From Natronococcus jeotgali DSM 18795 (GTDB lineage Archaea > Halobacteriota > Halobacteria > Halobacteriales > Natrialbaceae), in assembly GCF_000337695.1 (NCBI RefSeq), contig NZ_AOIA01000158.1:1-64000 (forward strand): a DNA stretch of 64,000 bases, written 5' to 3'. The notes under the pieces are model-generated. The model searched no databases, had not been told where the DNA came from, and saw only the letters and a list, made by a program, of their open reading frames with translations. A program made the translations under genes and the position numbers. Positions 44,563 through 54,031 of the stretch are shown in pieces; positions within the stretch are counted from its first letter, which is position 1, and the number at the start of each line of letters is the position of its first letter.

Positions 44563-45837
44563 CTACGGCCACAGACCGCGGGCGTCGTGAGCCTCCGAAA
44601 TCCGCGAGAGCGCGACCAGATAAGTGGCGTCTCGCCAGGTCACGTCGCGGGCGTCGTACTCTCCGCGGACGGACTCCCAGGCCCGGAGCATCTCGGTCTC
44701 GAGTTCCTCGTGGACTCGCTCTAAGCTCCAGGCGCGGCGGTTGATGTCCTGAAGCCACTCGAAGTACGAGACGGTGACGCCGCCGGCGTTGGCGAGGATG
44801 TCGGGGATCACGGCGACGCCCTGATCCTCGAAGACCTGGTCGGCGGCCGAGGTCGTCGGGCCGTTCGCGCCCTCGACGATCATGTCCGCCTGGACGTTCC
44901 TGGCGTTCTCGGCGGTCAACACGTTGCCGACCGCGGCCGGGATCAGCACGTCGACGTCGAGCTCGAGCAGCTCCGCGTTCGTGAGTTTCTCGGGGGCGTC
45001 GTAGGTCGAAACCATCCCCGGCGTCTCGTCGTGGTCCTCGACGTCGTTCGTGTCGAACCCGTCGGGGTCGTAGATCGCGCCGTCGACGTCCGAGACCGCG
45101 ACGATCGTCGCGCCGCGCTCGTCGAGGTAGCGGGCCGCGTTGGCGCCGACGCTCCCGAATCCCTGGACCGCGACCGTCGTGTCCTCGATCTCCCGGTCGT
45201 AGTAGTCGAGTGCCTCCCGCGTGACGATCCCGACGCTGCGTCCGGGGGCTTTCTCGCGTCCCTTCGAACCGCCGATGACGGGCGGTTTCCCGGTGACGAC
45301 GCCCGGCGTCGTTTCGCCGACCTGCATCGAGTAGGAGTCCATGAACCACGCCATCGTCTGGGGATCGGTCCCCATGTCGGGGGCGGGGATGTCCTTCATC
45401 GGTCCGATGACGGGTCGGAGCTCCTCGGCGAACCGACGGGTGAGCCGCTCCTTCTCGTCCCGGCTCAGCTCCTTGGGATCGACGATGACGCCGCCTTTCG
45501 CGCCGCCGAAGGGGAGATCCATCACGGCGCACTTCCAGGTCATCCACATCGAGAGCCCGACGCACTCGTCCTCGGTGACGCCGGGGTGGTAGCGCAGCCC
45601 GCCCTTGTACGGGCCGCGAACGCTGTCGTGGTGAGCCCGGTAGCCCGTGAACATCTCGGTGGTGCCGTCGTCGCGCTCGAGCGGAACCGTCACCCGGTAG
45701 ACGTCGGTCGGGTAACGGAGTCGCTCGACGACGCCGTCGTCGACGTCGAGGTGGGCGGCCGCGCGCTCGAGCTGACGGCGGGCGGTTTCGACGGCGCTCT
45801 CCGGTTCGGGTTCAGTTGTGGGTTCGGCTGTGGTCAT
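44563..45837 (-). CDS. gdhB: Glutamate dehydrogenase
   Basis: A 424-residue hexameric-type dehydrogenase interconverting glutamate and 2-oxoglutarate. Seen: [22 protein letters not shown], with [16 protein letters not shown] (catalytic lysine and glutamate pocket), [19 protein letters not shown], and the Rossmann [18 protein letters not shown]. The N-terminal 30 residues are an acidic extension. The ATG at 45837 is chosen because longer frames run into the GC-rich upstream gap. Cofactor preference (NAD or NADP) is not decided; the loop after GFGSVG suggests neither clearly. Confidence 0.95.
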   Translation of the reverse strand: MTTAEPTTEPEPESAVETARRQLERAAAHLDVDDGVVERLRYPTDVYRVTVPLERDDGTTEMFTGYRAHHDSVRGPYKGGLRYHPGVTEDECVGLSMWMTWKCAVMDLPFGGAKGGVIVDPKELSRDEKERLTRRFAEELRPVIGPMKDIPAPDMGTDPQTMAWFMDSYSMQVGETTPGVVTGKPPVIGGSKGREKAPGRSVGIVTREALDYYDREIEDTTVAVQGFGSVGANAARYLDERGATIVAVSDVDGAIYDPDGFDTNDVEDHDETPGMVSTYDAPEKLTNAELLELDVDVLIPAAVGNVLTAENARNVQADMIVEGANGPTTSAADQVFEDQGVAVIPDILANAGGVTVSYFEWLQDINRRAWSLERVHEELETEMLRAWESVRGEYDARDVTWRDATYLVALSRISEAHDARGLWP

Positions 45838-46157
45838 TGTGGGGGCGCTGCACCGGCCGACGCGGCCGACGTCGCCGTCGCCGATTCGGTCCGGCGCAGG
45901 TCTAGGTCCGATCGCTCGTCGCGTCGCACAATAGTCCTTGTTACTTCGGCCGGATTCGAACAATACTTGCGACCCGCACGCGCGGCCCCGCATCGCTCGA
46001 CCGTCCGCGTCGAGTCGCCCTCGAAACAGCGGGGCGGCGGGACGTCGGGAGATCTCGAGATCCGGAGACGCGTCGCGGCTGCGACGCGGCGCCTCGGGAT
46101 CCGGAGACGCCCCGAAATCTCGACGCGTTTTTGTGCGCTCTCGTGGAGGTCGAACGC
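45838..46157. other. Intergenic region between gdhB and the MaoC gene
   Basis: 320 bases between divergent genes. Contains a repeated GATCCGGAGACGC (near 46061 and 46098) around an inverted CGCGTCGC/GCGACGCG. No clear TATA box in the expected place for gdhB; no gene seen. Confidence 0.45.
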
Positions 46158-46616
46158 GTGACGGGACTGTACTACGAGGAGTTCGAGGTCGGCGAGACGA
46201 TCGAGCACGAGCGCCGACGGACGATCTCCGAGAGCGACAACCAGCGCTTTTGCGATATGACGATGAACCAACAGCCCCTGCACCTCGACGCCGAGTTCGC
46301 GGCCGAGACGCAGTTCGGCGATCGGCTGGTCAACGGCCTCTACACGATGTCGCTGGCGGTCGGGATCTCGATCCCGGAGACGACCGACGGAACGATCGTC
46401 GCGAACCTCTCCTACGACGACGTCGAACACCCCCAACCGGTGTTCCACGGCGACACGATCCGGGTGCAGTCGACGGTGACCGACAAGCGCGAGACCAGCG
46501 ACGGCGACCGCGGGGTCGTCACCATGCGCGTCGAGGCGTTCAACCAGGACGACGACCTCGTCTGCGAGTTCGACCGCACCGTCCTCTCGCTGAAACGCGA
46601 CGCGGAGGCGGAGTGA
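46158..46616 (+). CDS. MaoC-type hotdog dehydratase
   Basis: A 152-residue hotdog-fold protein of the MaoC/R-hydratase family: [32 protein letters not shown], then [27 protein letters not shown] with the catalytic D-x4-H-like segment, and [15 protein letters not shown]. Such enzymes hydrate enoyl-CoA thioesters. The GTG at 46158 fits the usual TGLYYEE start; a frame from 46131 is also open. The stop lies two bases before the next gene begins, so the three following genes are one unit. Confidence 0.85.
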   Translation: MTGLYYEEFEVGETIEHERRRTISESDNQRFCDMTMNQQPLHLDAEFAAETQFGDRLVNGLYTMSLAVGISIPETTDGTIVANLSYDDVEHPQPVFHGDTIRVQSTVTDKRETSDGDRGVVTMRVEAFNQDDDLVCEFDRTVLSLKRDAEAE

Positions 46617-46618
46617 GG

Positions 46619-47392
46619 ATGTCGGCCTCCGGTGGCGCGGCCCCCGAGCGCGACCTCGAGTGGCTCTCGCTGGAGGACGACGAGGAGATCCGCTGGGTCG
46701 GCGGTCCCGACCGCCGCACGCTGGTTCCGACGCTGGCGATCGGGATCCCCCTCTCGCTCGTGCTGATCGGGATCCCGATCATCGTCGGCGAGTACCTCCG
46801 CGTTCGCAACACGGTCTACGTGATCACCGACGCCGCCGTCTACCGAAAGACGGGGGTGCTCTCGCGGGACGTCAAGCGAATCGACCACGAGAAGGTTCAG
46901 GACATCTCTTACAGCCAGTCGGCGCTGGGCTCCGCGTTCGGCTACGGCACCGTCGAACTCACGACCGCGGGCGGCGCCGGCGTCGAGATGGCGTTCCGAT
47001 CGGTCGCCGACCCCCGGACGGTCCAGCAGCGCATCAGCGAACGGGTCGCGAGCCACCGCGAGCCGGAGCCGGGCGAGAGCGACGTCCTCGAGGATATCCT
47101 CGCCGAGCTGCGGGCGATCCGCGCGATCCTCGAGGACTCGAGCGGGCGCGGCGACGCTCCGACGGTCGCGGGCGAGCGGTTGTCCGATTCGACTTCGAAG
47201 CCCGTGCGCGAATCGGACCCCGAACCGGAACGGCGGTCCCCCGTTCGCAGGGAACGGCCGCCCGACGATTCCGCGGCACCGACTGCGGAGAGCGAGTCCG
47301 AGACGAACCCGCTCGAGGACGGCCCGAGCGAGGATCCGACCGAGGGACAGTCCGACGACCGCTCGTCCGACGGCGACCGTTCGCGGCGATGA
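46619..47392 (+). CDS. Membrane PH-domain (bPH2/YdbS-like) protein 1
   Basis: A 257-residue protein. Two membrane helices (LVPTLAIGIPLSLVLIGIPIIVGEYL) are followed by a bacterial-type PH domain: VRNTVYVITDAAVYRKTGVLSRDVKRIDHEKVQDISYSQSALGSAFGYGTVELTTAGG. The last 100 residues are acidic, Ser/Pro-rich and disordered. YdbS-like pairs of such proteins are membrane-linked and of unclear role. Its end overlaps the next gene by four bases. Confidence 0.85.
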   Translation: MSASGGAAPERDLEWLSLEDDEEIRWVGGPDRRTLVPTLAIGIPLSLVLIGIPIIVGEYLRVRNTVYVITDAAVYRKTGVLSRDVKRIDHEKVQDISYSQSALGSAFGYGTVELTTAGGAGVEMAFRSVADPRTVQQRISERVASHREPEPGESDVLEDILAELRAIRAILEDSSGRGDAPTVAGERLSDSTSKPVRESDPEPERRSPVRRERPPDDSAAPTAESESETNPLEDGPSEDPTEGQSDDRSSDGDRSRR

Positions 47393-48042
47393 CGACCGAC
47401 CGCGTTCGATCGGACACCGAACCCGCTGCCGACCGCGATCCCGACGCGAAGGCCGATCCCGAAGCGTCGACGACTCGGGCGCGAGTCGATCCCTGGCTGG
47501 CGCTCGAGGACGGCGAGCGGGTCCGGTGGTGCGGTCGCCCGCGGGTCCAGACCGTGTACCCGCGGCTCGCGATCGCTGCCCTCGGCATGGCCGCGGTCGC
47601 CGCCGGAATCGCCCTCGAGCTGATCCCGCTTGTGACGCTACTCTCCCTTCCGGCGTTCGCGGCGCTGCCGCTGTGGCGCTACGTCGGGATCGCCAGGACG
47701 ACCTACGCGATCACCGACCGTCGGGTGGCGGTCAGGCGGGGCGTCCTCGGCGTCTCGGTGCGCGCGGTCGCCCTCGAGCGCGTCCAGAACACGACCGTTA
47801 CACAGGGGGCGATCGACAGGGCGATCGGCGCCGGAACGGTCGCGATCGAGACCGCCAGCGGATCGACGATCGCGTTCCGTTCGATCGACGATCCCCTCGC
47901 GGTTCGGACCGAACTCGAGCGCGCCGCGGCCGGCGTCGCGTCCCGGAAGGGTTCCGGATCGAGAGCGCGGTGGGCGGCGATCCGGGACGCGGTTCGAGGC
48001 TGGCGAACGGCCCTCGAAGAGACGGACGAACGGCGTCAGTAA
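47389..48042 (+). CDS. Membrane PH-domain (bPH2/YdbS-like) protein 2
   Basis: A 217-residue paralogue of the preceding protein: disordered acidic N-terminus, LALEDGERVRWCGRPRVQTVYPRL, two membrane helices (AALGMAAVAAGIALELIPLVTLLSLPAFAALPLW), and the PH domain RTTYAITDRRVAVRRGVLGVSVRAVALERVQNTTVTQGAID. The two genes overlap as ATGA and probably make a paired membrane complex. Confidence 0.85.
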   Translation: MTTDRVRSDTEPAADRDPDAKADPEASTTRARVDPWLALEDGERVRWCGRPRVQTVYPRLAIAALGMAAVAAGIALELIPLVTLLSLPAFAALPLWRYVGIARTTYAITDRRVAVRRGVLGVSVRAVALERVQNTTVTQGAIDRAIGAGTVAIETASGSTIAFRSIDDPLAVRTELERAAAGVASRKGSGSRARWAAIRDAVRGWRTALEETDERRQ

Positions 48043-48080
48043 CGGAGACGCGACCCCGTCGCGATCCGCGAGAACGGAGC

Positions 48081-48431
48081 TCAGACGATCCGCGAGATCG
48101 TATAGAGGTTGATCCCGACCGCGACTGCCCAGGGGAGCGCGAGCCCGGCGGGGACGATGGCGCGGTACGCGCTCGGGAGGAGGGGACGACAGGCGAGGCC
48201 GACGCCGACGGCGGCCCCCTTCAGTCCGAGCATTCCGATCAATCCGTGGCTGTAGATCACGCTCCTGGCGAGCGGGTTCGACTCGGCCAGTCCGATCCGG
48301 AGTCCGACGAACGTCGTGACGACGTCGCCGACCAGCGAGAGGACGACGAGCACCCACAGCGCCCGCTCGAGCGCCCGCGACGTCGTCTCCTCGGGCAGCC
48401 ACCCGTCGGCCCGCCCCTCGTCGAAACCCAT
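48081..48431 (-). CDS. Small membrane protein (DUF5658-like)
   Basis: A 116-residue protein with about four hydrophobic helices. The first reads LWVLVVLSLVGDVVTTFVGLRIGLAESNPLAR; D-V-x-T-T and G-L-x-E-x-N-P are a recurring pair in a small haloarchaeal membrane family that I recall as DUF5658. No known function. Convergent with the PH-domain pair. Confidence 0.7.
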   Translation of the reverse strand: MGFDEGRADGWLPEETTSRALERALWVLVVLSLVGDVVTTFVGLRIGLAESNPLARSVIYSHGLIGMLGLKGAAVGVGLACRPLLPSAYRAIVPAGLALPWAVAVGINLYTISRIV

Positions 48432-48624
48432 GAGGCTCCCGACCGGAGTCGAACCGGTCCCGAACCCGCGGGAGCGTGCGTTTCGCTCTCGAGCGCGAGC
48501 GGTTTTGTTATGGGAGCGATAGCGATCGGATAGGCGGCTGCTAAACGGTTGCCGATCCCGAACGCCGCCGCCCCTCGAGGGCCTGTCGGCGAGGGACTAC
48601 GCCGTCGGCGACCGCAGCGGCCGA

Positions 48625-50403
48625 CTACAGGACGGTTCCGTGCTTCTTGTCGGGGAGGTCCTTCTCGAGGCCCTCGTAGAACGCGAAGCGGGCCGACAGC
48701 TCCTCGCGGAGCGTGCTCGGCGGGACGATCTCGTCGATGACGACCTCGCTGGCCATCCGGTGAACGTCGATGTCCTCGCGGTAGGCCTCGCGCAGCTCCC
48801 GCTCGCGGCGCTCGCGCTCCTCGGGGTCGTCGATCTCCGAGAGCTTTCGCGCGTAGACGGCGTTGATCGCCGCCTCGGGGCCCATGATCGCGATCTCGCC
48901 GGACGGCAGTCCGATCACGCTCTCGGGGTCGTAGGCGGGCCCGCCCATCGCGTAGATTCCGGCGCCGTAGGCCTTGCGGACGACGACGGTCTGTTTCGGC
49001 ACCGTCGCCGACGAGGTCGCGTAGATCATCTTCTTTCCCTGCTCCAAGATGCCCTCCTTCTCGACCTGCGAGCCGGCCATGAAGCCGGGCGTGTCACAGA
49101 GGTAGAGCAGGGGAATGTCGAAGGCGTCGGACTTCCAGATGAACTCCGCGGCCTTCTCGGCCGCGTCGGGGAAGATCGCTCCCGCGCGGTGGGCCGGCTG
49201 GTTCGCCACGATCCCGACGGGGCGGCCGTCGATCCGGGCGTAGGCGGTGACGATCTCCTCGCCGTAATCGGGTCGTAACTCGAAGTAGGATCCCTCGTCG
49301 ACGACCCGATCGATGACGTCGGTCATGTCGTACCCCTTGTTCGGCTCCTGGGGAACGATCGCGTCGATCCCCTCCGGCGACGCGGCCGGTGGCTTCGGCT
49401 CCTGTTTCGGCGGCTTCTCGTCGGCGCTGTCGGGCAGGTAGGTGATCAGCTGGGCGACGAGCTCGCGGGCGTGTTCCTCGTCGCGGGCGACCAGATCCGC
49501 CGACCCCGACTCGCGGGCGTGGACCGCGGGTCCGCCGAGTTCCTCGAGGTCGATGTCCTCGCCGGTGACCATCCGCACCATCCGCGGGGAGGCGATCGCC
49601 ATCGCGGACATCCCCTCGACCATGATCGTGAAGTCGGCGAAGACGGGCGTGTAGGCGGCCCCGGCGATACAGGGGCCGTAGAGCACGCAGATCTGGGGCA
49701 CCCGTCCCGAGAGCATCGAGTGGTTGTAGTAGTACTTCCCGATCCCCTCGCGGTTGGCGAAAAAGCCGGTCTGCTGGTCGATCCGCCCGCCCGAGGAGTC
49801 CATCAGGTAGAGGACGGGCCGGCCGGTCTTCAGGGCTCGCTGTTGCATCCGGAGGAACTTCTCGACGCCCTTGGCGGCCATGCTGCCCCGTTTGACGGTG
49901 TAGTCGTTGGCCATGAAGTGGACGTCCCGTCCCTCGAACTCCGCGGCGCCCGTGATGAGCCCGTCCGCGGGCAGTCGGTCGTCGGTCTCCTCGTCGGCGT
50001 CGGCCCCGCGGGGGTGCCAGTCGTCGAACGCCGCGAACTTCCCGTCCTCGAACAGCAGGTTGCCGTCCTCGCCGCCGAACCACAGGTCGAGCCGATCGCG
50101 GACGAACAGCTTCTCGCCGTCCTCGAGTTGCTCGCGGTACTTCTTCGGCCCGCCCTCGAGGATGTCCTCGATCTCCTCCCACAGCAGTTCCTCGCGGTCG
50201 GTCGGACCGAGCGACTCGGCGTGGCGGCCGTCCGTCGATCGATCCGCGGTCGGCTCGGATTCCGACGGTTCCTCGTGGGTCGCTGCCGGTTCGTCCCCGT
50301 CGCCGACGTACACCTCGACATCGTTCCCGACGTGCTCGGCCAGCGCGGCCGCGATCGCGGCCGCCTCGTCGTCGTCGGCCGCCGCGGCGATACGAACTTT
50401 CAT
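48625..50403 (-). CDS. pccB: Acyl-CoA carboxylase carboxyltransferase with epsilon-like N-terminal domain
   Basis: A 592-residue carboxyltransferase of the propionyl-/methylcrotonyl-CoA carboxylase type. The crotonase-fold halves carry PVLYLMDSSGGRIDQQTGFF, CIAGAAYTPVFADFTIMVEG and, in the second half, PLLYLCDTPGFMAGSQVEKEGILEQGKKMIYA and AMGGPAYDPESVIGLPSGEIAIMGPEAAINAVYA. Residues 1-45 (MKVRIAAAADDDEAAAIAAALAEH...) resemble the small PccX/epsilon subunit known in haloarchaeal propionyl-CoA carboxylase, here fused ahead of an acidic linker. The biotin carboxylase partner is not in the window. Substrate is inferred, not shown. Confidence 0.9.
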   Translation of the reverse strand: MKVRIAAAADDDEAAAIAAALAEHVGNDVEVYVGDGDEPAATHEEPSESEPTADRSTDGRHAESLGPTDREELLWEEIEDILEGGPKKYREQLEDGEKLFVRDRLDLWFGGEDGNLLFEDGKFAAFDDWHPRGADADEETDDRLPADGLITGAAEFEGRDVHFMANDYTVKRGSMAAKGVEKFLRMQQRALKTGRPVLYLMDSSGGRIDQQTGFFANREGIGKYYYNHSMLSGRVPQICVLYGPCIAGAAYTPVFADFTIMVEGMSAMAIASPRMVRMVTGEDIDLEELGGPAVHARESGSADLVARDEEHARELVAQLITYLPDSADEKPPKQEPKPPAASPEGIDAIVPQEPNKGYDMTDVIDRVVDEGSYFELRPDYGEEIVTAYARIDGRPVGIVANQPAHRAGAIFPDAAEKAAEFIWKSDAFDIPLLYLCDTPGFMAGSQVEKEGILEQGKKMIYATSSATVPKQTVVVRKAYGAGIYAMGGPAYDPESVIGLPSGEIAIMGPEAAINAVYARKLSEIDDPEERERRERELREAYREDIDVHRMASEVVIDEIVPPSTLREELSARFAFYEGLEKDLPDKKHGTVL

Positions 50404-50679
50404 GACAAAAATTGCGGCGGGGGGTCCCAAAACCGTTTTCCCTCGCGGGCGCCGGGATCCGAGCGAGGAGGTCGTCGAACGCGAGGCGGTCGTGGGATCG
50501 CCGTCGTCCCGAAGCCCGACCGCCAGCGAGGCCGAAACCGGCGTCGCACCTGCAGGCAAAACCGGTATGCTCTAATTCGTCCAACCGGGTAGTGAGTGCC
50601 GACCCACGGGAGTACGTGAAGATTAGCTATAGCGGCCCGAGGGGTACGACGGAGAGCCAGCGCTCGAGAGATCCGTAGC
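50404..50679. other. Divergent promoter region
   Basis: 276 bases between pccB (minus) and the S1-like protease gene (plus). A TATA-like AGCTATAGC at about 50626-50634 lies some 46 nt before the protease ATG. Nothing else stands out. Confidence 0.35.
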
Positions 50680-51849
50680 ATGTCCGATGCGACCCGACGT
50701 TCCGCGGCGCGGCTCGCTTCGATCCGCGACCGGGTGGAGAGCGGAATGGACCGACGCGAGTTCGTTCGAACCCTCGTCACCGGCGGGTACGCGATCGGGA
50801 TGGCCCGGCTCCTCGGGGTCGAGGACTTCCTCGCGGCCGACGACGGCGAAGTCCCGGTCGTCACCGCGCTCGTCCGACGCGATCCCGCCGATCCGTGGTC
50901 CCTCGAGGAGCGCACGGCGTACGTCCCCGCCGACTGGTACGCGGCCGTCGAGAAGGCGATCGAACTCAACGACCGCCTCTCCCGGGCGGCCTTCACCGGC
51001 TACCTCGGCAGCGCGGTCGTCCCCGACCCCTACGACGAGGGCGGCGCGGCGGTCTCGGTCGGCGTCTCCGGCGACCTCGACTCGGTCCGGGAGACGATCG
51101 GCGAGATCGCAGACGACGTGTCGCTGGATCTCCGCACCGTCCTCGACGTCGACTCGCTCGAGGACGATTCCGACCACTACCGGCCGCGGATGGTCGAGTC
51201 GGTCACCGACAGCCGCGTTCCCGCCGGCGTCGCCTGCGAGACGGCCTCGAGCCTCGCGACGCTCGGCCCGGCCGTGTTCGACCCCGAGGACCGACGGCAG
51301 TACTTCGTGACCGCGGACCACGCCTTCGACGACGAGCGGAGCGACGCCGACGCGTCGCTGTCGTTGCCCGTCTCGACCGAGGCGCCCGTCGAACTCGGGT
51401 CGGTCAGACGCGCCCACCCGGTCGAGGACATCGCCCTCGTCGAACCGGGCGGCAGCCTCTCCCCGTCGACGTGGATCGACGCGCCCGAACCGGTTCGGAT
51501 TCGCGGCCAGCTCACGCGCTGGGGGCTCGCCGACCTCGTCGCCCGGGGCGAGGACCTCGAGAAGGTCGGCGCGCTGACGGGCCACACGACGGGTCGCGTG
51601 CAGGGGTTCGACGCGGTGACCTGTTTTACCGAGGAGTTCTGTCGGCGCGGCCAGATCCGCTGGGGCGGCGAGATGGACCTGACCGACGGCGACAGCGGCT
51701 CGGTCAGCTACTACGCCGATCCCGAGGGCGGGGAACGGGACGTTCTCATCGCCGGATTCAACAACGCGCGCACTTGGTGGCCCGGCCAGAACTACGTCTG
51801 GGGAGTCGCCGCCTACCGGGTCACCGAGCAGCACGGTTATCACTTCTGA
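50680..51849 (+). CDS. Tat-exported trypsin-like (S1) serine protease homologue
   Basis: A 389-residue protein with a twin-arginine signal (MDRREFVRTLVTGGYAIG, from residue 23). The region from 60 to 160 is a variable prodomain-like part. The chymotrypsin-fold part contains FVTADHAFDD (H214), VEDIALVEP (D250) and TDGDSGSVSYY (S339), a full catalytic triad in the right order and spacing. FCRRGQIRWGG and AGFNNARTWW flank the serine. Extracellular and probably active; substrate unknown. It is followed by a small membrane-protein gene in the same direction, separated by one base. Confidence 0.82.
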   Translation: MSDATRRSAARLASIRDRVESGMDRREFVRTLVTGGYAIGMARLLGVEDFLAADDGEVPVVTALVRRDPADPWSLEERTAYVPADWYAAVEKAIELNDRLSRAAFTGYLGSAVVPDPYDEGGAAVSVGVSGDLDSVRETIGEIADDVSLDLRTVLDVDSLEDDSDHYRPRMVESVTDSRVPAGVACETASSLATLGPAVFDPEDRRQYFVTADHAFDDERSDADASLSLPVSTEAPVELGSVRRAHPVEDIALVEPGGSLSPSTWIDAPEPVRIRGQLTRWGLADLVARGEDLEKVGALTGHTTGRVQGFDAVTCFTEEFCRRGQIRWGGEMDLTDGDSGSVSYYADPEGGERDVLIAGFNNARTWWPGQNYVWGVAAYRVTEQHGYHF

Positions 51850-51850
51850 G

Positions 51851-52117
51851 ATGGAACCCGATACCACGCACGAACCAGCGACGTCAGACGACCGCTCCCG
51901 ACCGCGCCGCGCCCTCGCCAGCCTCGCCGCGGCCGTCGGCGTCGGCACCCGCATCGCCCTCGACGCGCTCGTCGTCGGCATCTGGGTCCTGTTCCTGACG
52001 CTGCTGTTTCTCTCGACGAACTGGCCGCGGTGGCTGTTCTACGCGCTCTTGCTCGGCGGGGTCGGACTCTACGTGCAGTTCACCGCCTGGTGGGGCGGGT
52101 CGACGGCCGAGTCCTGA
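51851..52117 (+). CDS. Small two-helix membrane protein
   Basis: An 88-residue protein with an acidic start and two transmembrane helices (IALDALVVGIWVLFLTLLFLS; RWLFYALLLGGVGLYVQFTAWW). Its ATG lies one base after the protease stop, so it may anchor or accompany that protease. No family recognised. Confidence 0.6.
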   Translation: MEPDTTHEPATSDDRSRPRRALASLAAAVGVGTRIALDALVVGIWVLFLTLLFLSTNWPRWLFYALLLGGVGLYVQFTAWWGGSTAES

Positions 52118-52178
52118 CCTCGTCGACGTGGACGCGTCGCTCCCGCCCCAGTGGGCGACGAAAAACGGCGGCGTCCGC

Positions 52179-53036
52179 TTACTCGAGGGCGTCCTCGAGG
52201 CGGTCGATCAGCTCGTCGTTGCCGACGTGGACGGGCACTCGGTCGTGGAGGTCGTCGGGTTCGACCTCGAGGATCGACTGGGTGCCGTCCGAGGAGCTGC
52301 CGCCGGCCGCTTCGACGAGGTACGCGATCGGGTTCCCCTCGAACTGCAGGCGGAGCTTGCCGCGGGGGGCGTCCTCGAGGGCGGGGTAGGCGAAGATCCC
52401 GCCGTAGGTGAGCACCTGGTTGACGTCGCCGATCATCGCGCCGCCGTAGCGGAGCTTGAGCGAGTCGTCGGACTCGACCTCCCGGGTGAAGGCTTCGAAC
52501 GCCTCGGACCAGTCGGGGACCCGGCCGCCGAAGCCGTAGACGAGCGGATCGTCGGGGAGGGTGATACCGTCGTCGACGAGGCTGCGCTCGTCGCCCGCGA
52601 GCTCGTACTTCCGGACGGTTCCGTCTCGGGCGCAAGCCATCGTCGTGATCGGTCCGTAGAGAATCCAGCCCGAGGCGACGAGGGCGGTTCCCGGCGCGGG
52701 CAGGGGCTCGTCGTAGATTCCGAACACCGTCCCCATCGTGTTGTTCGACTTGAGGTTCGAGGAGCCGTCGAGGGGGTCGACGGCGACCGAGAGGCCGTCG
52801 TCGCCGCAGTCGACCGTCTCCTGCCGTTCCTCGCTTCCGTACTGGCGGACGCCGTCGATCGACGAGATGCGGTCGGCGAGCAGTTCGTCGGCGTAGACGT
52901 CGGCCTCGGCCTGGGTCTCCCCGCTGGGATTTTCCGCGTCGGCGTCCTCCCGGCGGCCGACGAGGCCCCGCCTGATCTCGGTCGCCGACTGCGCGATTAC
53001 CTCGATCACCTCGTCGACGGGGTCGCCGTCCGTCAT
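52179..53036 (-). CDS. fbp: Fructose-1,6-bisphosphatase, class I
   Basis: A 285-residue FBPase that removes the 1-phosphate in gluconeogenesis. The metal and phosphate motifs are YGSEER (66-71) and VDPLDGSSN (86-94), with LRYGGAMIGDVNQVLTYGGIFAYP and GNPIAYLVEAAGG downstream. Shorter than the bacterial enzyme, but all metal ligands are visible. The ATG at 53036 overlaps the end of the aldolase gene by four bases, so fba and fbp are translated from one message. Confidence 0.94.
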   Translation of the reverse strand: MTDGDPVDEVIEVIAQSATEIRRGLVGRREDADAENPSGETQAEADVYADELLADRISSIDGVRQYGSEERQETVDCGDDGLSVAVDPLDGSSNLKSNNTMGTVFGIYDEPLPAPGTALVASGWILYGPITTMACARDGTVRKYELAGDERSLVDDGITLPDDPLVYGFGGRVPDWSEAFEAFTREVESDDSLKLRYGGAMIGDVNQVLTYGGIFAYPALEDAPRGKLRLQFEGNPIAYLVEAAGGSSSDGTQSILEVEPDDLHDRVPVHVGNDELIDRLEDALE

Positions 53037-53821
53037 TCCTCGAGGGCGGCGTCGGCGGTCTCCTCCTCGTAGATGACCTTCTCGAGGGCGTCGAGGAGCC
53101 GGGTGGGGTCCTCGCGCTGCCAGACGTTGCGGCCGACGGCCAGCCCCGTCGCGCCGGCGTTGATCGCGGCCTCGACCGTCGAGAGGAACTCGTAATCGGA
53201 GGTCTTCGAGCCGCCGCTCATGACGACCTTCATGTCGCCGGCCGCCCTGCAGGCGTGTTCCATCGCCTCGGGGCTGCCGGGGTACTTGACCTTCGCGATG
53301 TCGGCGCCGAGCTCGAGGCCGAGACGGGTCGCGTAGGAGATGGTGCTCGGCTTGGTGTCGTTTTTGAGCCCCTGGCCGCGCGGGTACGACCACATGACGA
53401 CGGGCAGGTCGTGCTCGCGGGCGGCCTCCTGGACCTCGCGGAACTCCTCGGCCATCTCGACCTCGTGGTTCGAGCCGCCGTAGAGGGTGAAGCCGACGGC
53501 GTCGGCGCCGATCTCGGCCGCGTAGTCGACCGAGCAGTTCACCGCGGAGTCGTACTCGCCCATCCAGAGGTTCGAGGTACCGTTTACCTTCAACAGGAGG
53601 TTGACGTCGTCCTCGTAGCTGGGGTAGTAGCCCTCGGCGATCCCCTTCTGGACGGCCATCGCGGTTACCGCGTCGTGGGTCGCCGTCTCGAACACCGTCG
53701 ACGGATCGAGCTTCTCCGGGACGTCCTCGAAGTCGACCGGGCCGTGCTCGAGGCCGTGGTCCATCGCGAGGATCAGTGACTTGCCGTCGCGAACGATCGG
53801 AGCGTCGTCGATCGGAATCAT
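53033..53821 (-). CDS. fba: Class I fructose-bisphosphate aldolase (archaeal type)
   Basis: A 262-residue TIM-barrel aldolase of the DhnA/archaeal class I group. LILAMDHGLEHGPVDF opens the barrel; the Schiff-base lysine is probably K179 (AKVKYPGS); MSGGSKTSDYEFL and GLAVGRNVWQREDP bind phosphate. Paralogues in haloarchaea make an aromatic-pathway precursor instead of cleaving fructose bisphosphate; the adjacent fbp favours the sugar reaction. Confidence 0.9.
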   Translation of the reverse strand: MIPIDDAPIVRDGKSLILAMDHGLEHGPVDFEDVPEKLDPSTVFETATHDAVTAMAVQKGIAEGYYPSYEDDVNLLLKVNGTSNLWMGEYDSAVNCSVDYAAEIGADAVGFTLYGGSNHEVEMAEEFREVQEAAREHDLPVVMWSYPRGQGLKNDTKPSTISYATRLGLELGADIAKVKYPGSPEAMEHACRAAGDMKVVMSGGSKTSDYEFLSTVEAAINAGATGLAVGRNVWQREDPTRLLDALEKVIYEEETADAALEE

Positions 53822-53844
53822 CTGTTAGTCGGTCCACCGCGTCG

Positions 53845-53853
53845 CTATATATC
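53845..53853 (-). promoter_or_regulatory. TATA-like promoter of fba-fbp
   Basis: Minus-strand GATATATAG, 24-32 nt before the fba ATG at 53821. A second TATA-like element (AATTTATATC) lies further upstream near 53869-53878. Confidence 0.5.
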
Positions 53854-54031
53854 TCTGGTGGTCTGCGTGATATAAATTACCTACAACCGTAGTAAGGCCT
53901 GCCCTGGTCCGTCTAGCGACCGCGTTTTCGGGGACCCGGACCTCTCGGATCCGAGAGCCGTTCGGCGAGCGGACGCCGAATTTACACGGTCGATCGGCAC
54001 GTTTACGGCGCCGATCGGCGAAGGCGGCCGT

